From assembly GCF_050948215.1 (NCBI RefSeq), contig NC_135149.1:15047001-15111000 (forward strand): 64,000 bases of DNA, read 5' to 3'. The stretch's first letter is position 1; each line of letters starts with the position of its first letter. Shown one piece after another: positions 58,469 through 64,000 of this stretch. A program made the translations under genes and the position numbers. The DNA is from Halictus rubicundus (Eukaryota > Arthropoda > Insecta > Hymenoptera > Halictidae). The notes beneath the pieces are model-generated. The model saw nothing but the letters and a program-made list of their open reading frames with translations. It was not told where the DNA came from and searched no databases.

Positions 58469-59042
58469 TCTCTTTTCTGATCCTATCATAGCCAAGACGG
58501 TACCCAGAAGAGATTTCGGCTGGCTGACGATGTCGATGCACCCCCGGTCCCTATAGCCTCTAGAACCACACGGATCCCTCCGATTCCGCAGACGGGTCGA
58601 AACGAGCTTGTTTACATGAGCAAACGAGGTCTTCAACAATCGGAGATTTGTATCGAGTTGTTCGGTACGCTTGTAATTTACTTGCATTCGGAGGACCAGA
58701 GGGGTAGATAGCGAGCCAGCGACGTATTGTCCTGAATGGACAACGATTTAAAGGTCTGATGCGGAATCGGTGTAAGTAGCCGGGAAATACGGCTGAGGGG
58801 AAAGGAAAGTTTAAGTAACGGTGGGCACGGTGTGTGCGAAGCACTGTATTGGTTTCCAGGAATTTCATTGCGGAGAATTATTACTGACGAGGATCGTGAG
58901 AATAAATGAGATTTAAGGGTGGAAAACACTGTAAGAGATTTAAAAAAATATTTTTCAACAAAGTCACATCAGCGCTTATGCTATGTAGGCGTTATAGATG
59001 TGTTATAATCTGTTACACGTATGTGCAAGGTTACAACTAAGA
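57511..59042. other. GC-richer, pyrimidine-rich non-coding DNA
   Basis: 58070-58490 is C/T-rich with a CT microsatellite at 58437-58476. Frames of up to 188 codons on the plus strand and 118 on the minus strand overlap and are low-complexity there. An inverted match AGTTGTTGCAATTTC / CCACGAGT-type (ACTCCCACCACGAGTTGTTG, then GGAACTCGTGGTGGGGATT) lies at about 57669-57715. No gene recognised. Confidence 0.4.
58437..58476. repeat. CT microsatellite
   Basis: CT run with one CTCG interruption, in a pyrimidine-rich stretch. Confidence 0.9.
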
Positions 59043-59907
59043 GACTGCAAATCTTCATGCAAAATAAAAATTGTATACATCGATTGGACGAAATAAATCT
59101 GAATCTGCTAAATCTTTTGTAAATTGGTTCACCAAATTTTATATGTTTGCAGTATATTTACAATTCCCTAAACATTTATTTAAATTTGAAATACTTTGCC
59201 CGCTGTGCGTCAACAGGAAATGACTGTTGCACGAGCCACAAGTGTTGTTCACATAGCATACCATTAATATTTTAGCTTGTCAGACATAAATATTTATGGT
59301 GCAAATAGCAAGTAATACAGAAAAGAACAATACCTTGGAAAAGAATTGCTGTGGAGTTGCTGAATATAAGCTGAATATTTATAGAAAGAAAAAAAATACA
59401 CACTTGAATATTCATAGACAAAACCATGCCACTTTGGGCAATTTCCTGTATGCATTATTGACTACCATTGAACGTGAAAAGATACTTCCTTACTTTATAT
59501 TTGGTGTATCTGCAGTACGTACCGTTTTTGGTATACAATGAAACTTATTTTCAGATCAAATTACAATTTTGTCGTTGATAGGAACAATGCAAGAAAACAA
59601 TTGCTAATATCACTATTATTATATGAATAATTTTTACATATTTACCAGACTCAAGGTTACTCGAGGAACGTGCCAATCAGAACGTACCACACAGTCTGTT
59701 CGGAACCTTCAAATTATTATTATAAATAACAACATATAGTTCCATTGTTGCAAATGAGCCCAGCTACTTTGCAATAATTTCTACATACATAATAATTGTT
59801 CTGTTCGAAATAGAAACATTGTGGTTGGACTATAGTCGTTTTTAGGCAAATCTATTTCACGAACATCGAGGCACTACGGACACTACGGAATTTTATATAC
59901 CTATATG
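59043..59907. other. AT-rich non-coding DNA starting with a family A terminus
   Basis: GACTGCAAATCTTCATGCAA at 59043 is a family A left end with AAAATTGTATACATCGATTG, closest to the copy at 18495. Its partner was not found. No gene recognised in the rest. An 81-codon frame at 59296 has no domain. Confidence 0.4.
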
Positions 59908-60612
59908 CAGGGTGTTCGACTACAGGAGGGAGAAAATTTCAGGAGAAATTCTCCATGACAATCTGAAACGAAAATGAAGAATAAAAAATTTTGATTTCGC
60001 CTACATTTTTATTATCAATCAAAAATCCGCCTAAAATGCGGCAACCCGACTAACACAGGTGTACGTTCCGTACGTCATAGAGGCGCGCGACAGTCACGTA
60101 AACAAATATGTGCATTTTTATGAATATTTGCACTTGCGAGGATTTCATTCAATATTTATGGACACAATGGGTATATGCAAACCATGCTATAGTAATCACG
60201 AATAAATATGTGAGCATGATTGTAAAGTGAAAATGCATTGTGATCCCCTCTACTCAATAATTCCATAGGGCGGATATTAGAAATGCCCTTGTACATTTTA
60301 ACGTGTCGGCAGATTCAATGTTATCTAACAATTAATTTGTGAATTCTTAAAACATTTTCACCTCGCTGGGGCCCCAATGAGAACCAAGGTAAGCATGTAT
60401 TTATCACTTGATACGTGACTGTCGCACGCCTCTATGACGTACACAACGAACTCCTCTGTTAGTCGGGTTGCCGCATTTTAGGCGGATATTTAATTCTAAA
60501 TAACTAAAAGACGAAGCCGAAATCGCAAATTTTTTATTCCTCATTTTCGTCTTATATTGTCATGGAGAACCACCCCCTAAGTTTTCTCCCACCTGTAGTT
60601 GAACACCTTGTA
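59908..60612. mobile_element. Family J foldback element, copy J2
   Basis: Arms of about 190-200 bp: left from CAGGGTGTTCGACTACAGG to GGCGCGCGACAGTCACGTA, right from TACGTGACTGTCGCACGCC to TAGTTGAACACCTTG. Both arms match J1. The centre (about 60100-60410) is different from that of J1. Confidence 0.9.
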
Positions 60613-61611
60613 TTTGAAGAAGCTACTTTCACGTAATCAGACCCCTTCTCGATTTCGAGCATCGCCACGCACGAGTGGCGGATAAGATACAGGAAAGGAG
60701 GGGGGGGGGGGGGCGCCATCGTGTATCGGATAGAAGGATTTAAAGGTACTAAGACGGAGGAAATCGACTGTAGCGAATCTAACTCCGAGACCAATTAGAA
60801 ATAAGTGTGCGAATCCCGCGCGATGAAACTGGAAGAACGGAATCCGATTTCTCGGAACGACGAACACCAGTCACACTTCCGAAAATTCCACAAGGGAGAA
60901 CGTGCTTTATATACGTATGGTTTCGCGCGAAATGCTGGTTCCGCTCGACGTTCAGGACGGGAATGAACACCGGAGAGAGAGAGGGAGAGAGAGAGAGAGG
61001 AGAATGATTCGATCGGATTCAATGACGTGGAAGACGCAACGACGTGAGATATATTGGTTTCTAGAAAGCCTGGAATTACCAGCCGACACAAGAAAATGAA
61101 ATAAGGACAAATCGACGCCGTTTTCCACCTTAACGTTCTGTTTTCCCGAAAATAGCGGAACAGCCTATTGTCGGTTCCTGGAGAAACTTTCGGGTGACGA
61201 ACGAAGCCCTGACAATTAAAAAGCTTTGCTATTATTGGCAATTCACTGGTGAAATATTTAATCTATTTTACCTATGCTGTATTTCTTTATTCGTCATATT
61301 AATTGTTACAATACGTTCTTATCTGTTTCCTGTTTTGCAGAGCCGACTTAGACAATTTGTGTTTCACATAAAAATCCACAGTCTATGAATTATTTTTTTT
61401 TTTTCAACATGTGCACAATGTTATGTACAAAATATTCTGAACAAATACCTGCATTGCAATACAACGATAGAGATACTATAAATTTCACAGCTTCTGGAAA
61501 TAAATAATAAAGTGGAGAATAAACGATCTACATCATGATCGAGATTTAAATCATTCCAATTGCTTGAGAATAAAATTTCTCCAATATTTGGAATTTTGAG
61601 TTTTATTATTA
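60613..61611. other. Mixed non-coding DNA with a G run and a family A right end
   Basis: A 14-base G run at 60700-60713, a short GA tract at 60973-61000, and the family A right end CATAAAAATCCACAGTC at 61367-61383 before TA. Frames of 60-148 codons show no domain. Confidence 0.45.
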
Positions 61612-61808
61612 GACTGCGGATCTTTATGCAAAATAAAATTTTTCTTCCTGAATTGCAACGAACTGAAGTCAAATAGAAGTTTATTTTCTTTCTTGTTATG
61701 TTTAGAAGATTAAAAATAATATAATAGTATATTTAAATTTTTCTAATATTTGTGCTACTTGAAATTACACATACCAATTTTTGTCATAAATGCATAAAAT
61801 CCGCCGTC
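61612..61808 (-). mobile_element. Family A MITE, copy A6
   Basis: Starts GACTGCGGATCTTTATGCAA and ends ATAAATGCATAAAATCCGCC before GTC. TA at 61610-61611 and 61809-61810. 197 bp, in the opposite orientation to A4, A5 and A7. Interior has TTGCAACGAACTGAAGTC and AATATAATAGTATATTTAAA. Confidence 0.9.
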
Positions 61809-61810
61809 TA

Positions 61811-63140
61811 TTTATTATATTCGTTTAACTGTATTCTTATAAATTGTCATTTTTCTCGCAATTACTTAAAATGCTCTTAATAATTTGCTGTATCGAGAAA
61901 TAATAGAATTTTTCGCTTTGAGTAATTTTGTTTGTTATTAACATTTATGATAGTTGAGCGAAACTTTACTCGGATTGGGATTAGCTCGATTCGCAGAAAT
62001 ACTGTTTTCTTACGACTTTACAACCTCTGTAGTTCTCGCTTGGTGGATGCACGGTCAAGAAAAATTTGTTACTTCACCGTCATTTTCCTGATTCCAACAG
62101 CATATTTCCAAACCACGTTCCTTTCCAAGATGTCCGTTTTCTACTCGTGGAAATGTTTTCTCTTCCGCTTTTCAACACGTCGCGCATCGCGGAAACCAAT
62201 AAACTTCAGTTTAGCTTTATACAGCCTTAGTAACACGTTCCTTGGTAGTAAAAGACAGTTTGCGCGTAGTCAATCAAACACACGTATGTCCGTACACATT
62301 CCAACAGAGAATAATAAGGAAATTGAAAATAACAGAACCAGCAAAATAATTTTAACATATTTCCTTTAAGACATGTATTATTTAATTTGCAACCCTCGAA
62401 CGGTCAAACGAAAACAGTTACATAAAAATTAGTAGTTTACCTCTCAATTAGTGGTTTAGTTATGACAACCCATAGCGGGTCACTTTTGACCCATGTTCGA
62501 CTTTTTCTCGTGTACATGCTTCAAATTTGTCTTGCAGGTGACAAGCGTTGTCTAGGGATGATTATAGTAAAAGATGAACGGATATTGTTTTAATGAATTG
62601 CGATTGAAGGGGTAAATGCGTGCGCATGTTTAATATAGCCGAGTCACAAATGACCCAGAATCTTGCAAACAGCGAAACGTACAGTCGGCTATATTCAAAC
62701 TGTATACAAACACCATCTACAAGCACTCTTGCGCATAATCAAACATCCAGTCAACACGAACATGATCGCTCAAACACTTGGTATCACGTTCTATTTCTCA
62801 ACTGTCTCATGGCCATTTAATTTACAGAACGAAAAGCAGATATTCACGAGATACTCCAACTTTACGCTTCTCGCGACATCAATGCAAATATTAATATACA
62901 GTGGATCATAGTTGAGCTTATACACGCAGTTCCATGAAAAACTGTTTCTTAATCGAAACGATGTTTGGAGTAAAACTTATTCTTTATCATGAAAATCGTT
63001 GTCTGGTGTACACAACGACGATGACAAAAATAATAATTAGAATAATCCGTCTTTGTCTTATACAGTTAATATTGAAGATACAAAAATAGAAAATTCTTGA
63101 TTTATTTATGCTTATAAATGGACATACAATATAACAAATA
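61811..63140. other. AT-rich non-coding DNA
   Basis: A 145-codon plus-strand frame at 61932-62369 has no recognisable domain and ordinary composition for chance. No RNA or repeat recognised. Confidence 0.4.
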
Positions 63141-63334
63141 GACTGCCGATTGTATGCATTTATGAGAAAAACAGTGCATTAAAATTTAGATCAGTGAAAC
63201 ATGAAAATAAGGATATCAACTTATCAAAATAATTTGGCAAAGACTTTTATGATAATTATAAATACAAAAGTATACAAAGTTTTTTGCAATGGGTGCAGAA
63301 AATGTTTATGTATTCTGCCGAAAGATCCGCAGTT
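63141..63334 (+). mobile_element. Family A MITE, copy A7
   Basis: Starts GACTGCCGATTGTATGCATT and ends GCCGAAAGATCCGCAGTT. TA on both sides (63139-63140 and 63335-63336). 194 bp. Confidence 0.85.
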
Positions 63335-63336
63335 TA

Positions 63337-63968
63337 ATTGTGTGAATAATGACGATGAGAAAATTACAAACTTATAATTGTATTTTTGCAACTGTGTCGA
63401 AAATATGAAGAAAGAATTGATCATTCTTTTTCTTGAAAATAATAATTCTATACTACTGGAAAGTATCTCGACTCAGTGTGATTCCATTTGTTCAATTAGC
63501 TGTGCACGTCGAGAAGATCGATATGCGATATCGTTGTCCCGTTACCAGTACTAGGGAAAGGGATTTCATATGCGCAGAGTGATCGAGAAACACAAAAAAA
63601 AACTTTCGGATGTGGTATTCAGAAATAATTTCTCTTGGGGATCGTGCATGCACGACTGGAGTCAAACGTTTATTTAAATGATTTATCAAAGGATCGCTGA
63701 TCTGCCAATTCAACCGCGAATTCGTGTACAGTAGCTTTTATAGTATGTGTACCATATATTTATCTTACGATTGTGGCTTCGGTCGTAAGCTCCATCAAAG
63801 GAGTTTACTCCTGCCATACAGCGGTGCTCGATAGGAGGAGAATGCGAAACGCCTACGTTTATCTGGAGAGCAAGGATTCCATCGAACCTTCAAACAACTG
63901 TCAGTATCCAGTTCCATTCACTTACATTTAAAATCGTACCATTTAAAAGACAACTGTGCTCATCGATA
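63337..63968. other. AT-rich non-coding DNA
   Basis: No gene or repeat recognised. Confidence 0.45.
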
Positions 63969-64000
63969 GTCTGCGGGAACTTATGCATTTATAACGCAAG
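63969..64000 (+). mobile_element. Family A MITE, left end cut by the window edge
   Basis: TA then GTCTGCGGGAACTTATGCAT, followed by TTATAACG: the family A left end, rearranged in its first two bases. The rest lies beyond the window. Confidence 0.6.

Noticed and set aside
61932..62369. 145-codon plus-strand open frame
   Set aside because: No motif, signal or family resemblance. Length is within chance for a window this large.

Overview
The window reads as nuclear DNA of an animal, most likely an insect. It is AT-rich and almost free of long open frames. It carries mariner-type (IS630/Tc1 superfamily) transposons, TTAA-flanked short elements and many microsatellites. A few GC/CpG-rich islands look like promoters. 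The TE mix would fit a hymenopteran or another insect, but the species cannot be fixed from sequence alone. There is no operon, prokaryotic promoter, CRISPR array, rRNA or tRNA that I can support.

Layout. Bases 1-1200 are AT-rich upstream DNA with two short transposon copies. Bases about 1206-3570 form a GC-, CpG- and GA-rich block that looks like a promoter plus 5' leader. It ends in the best host-gene feature of the window: a first coding exon at 3571-3616. That exon encodes a signal-peptide-like start and stops at a consensus GTGAGT donor in phase 1. Everything after 3617 on the + strand could be one very long first intron, or intron plus intergenic DNA. Two more GC-rich islands (about 9890-10660 and 35640-36655) may be alternative promoters or enhancers. 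Two weak coding candidates are recorded: a minus-strand secreted-type frame near 30.8 kb, and a plus-strand frame after an acceptor-like site at 42.24 kb.

The rest is a layered record of small DNA transposons. I could group them by eye: A (about 195 bp, TA-flanked, at least 8 two-ended copies plus fragments); B (about 150-220 bp, 4 copies, with a repeated subterminal motif and a palindromic core); C (long inverted arms rich in GTGCCGGTCC-like decamers, 2 copies); D (starts CTGGGCAAAAT, 2 copies); E (TTAA-flanked, 3 copies); G and J (foldbacks with arms of about 110-200 bp); K (about 55-bp inverted ends); H and I (dispersed repeats, 2 and 4 copies); and several other TTAA-flanked elements. Insertions are nested (D in E, D and a TTAA element in C, B in C), so relative ages can be ordered.

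The only nearly complete protein gene is a mariner transposase at 55690-56716. It lies in a 1267-bp element with matching inverted ends and TA target duplications, and is broken by a single frameshift. Two older mariner-type relics lie near 27.2-27.9 kb, and a possible pogo/Tigger-like relic lies on the minus strand near 7.6-8.0 kb. I do not see a new enzymatic or defence system. The unusual content is the repeat architecture and the candidate host exon.
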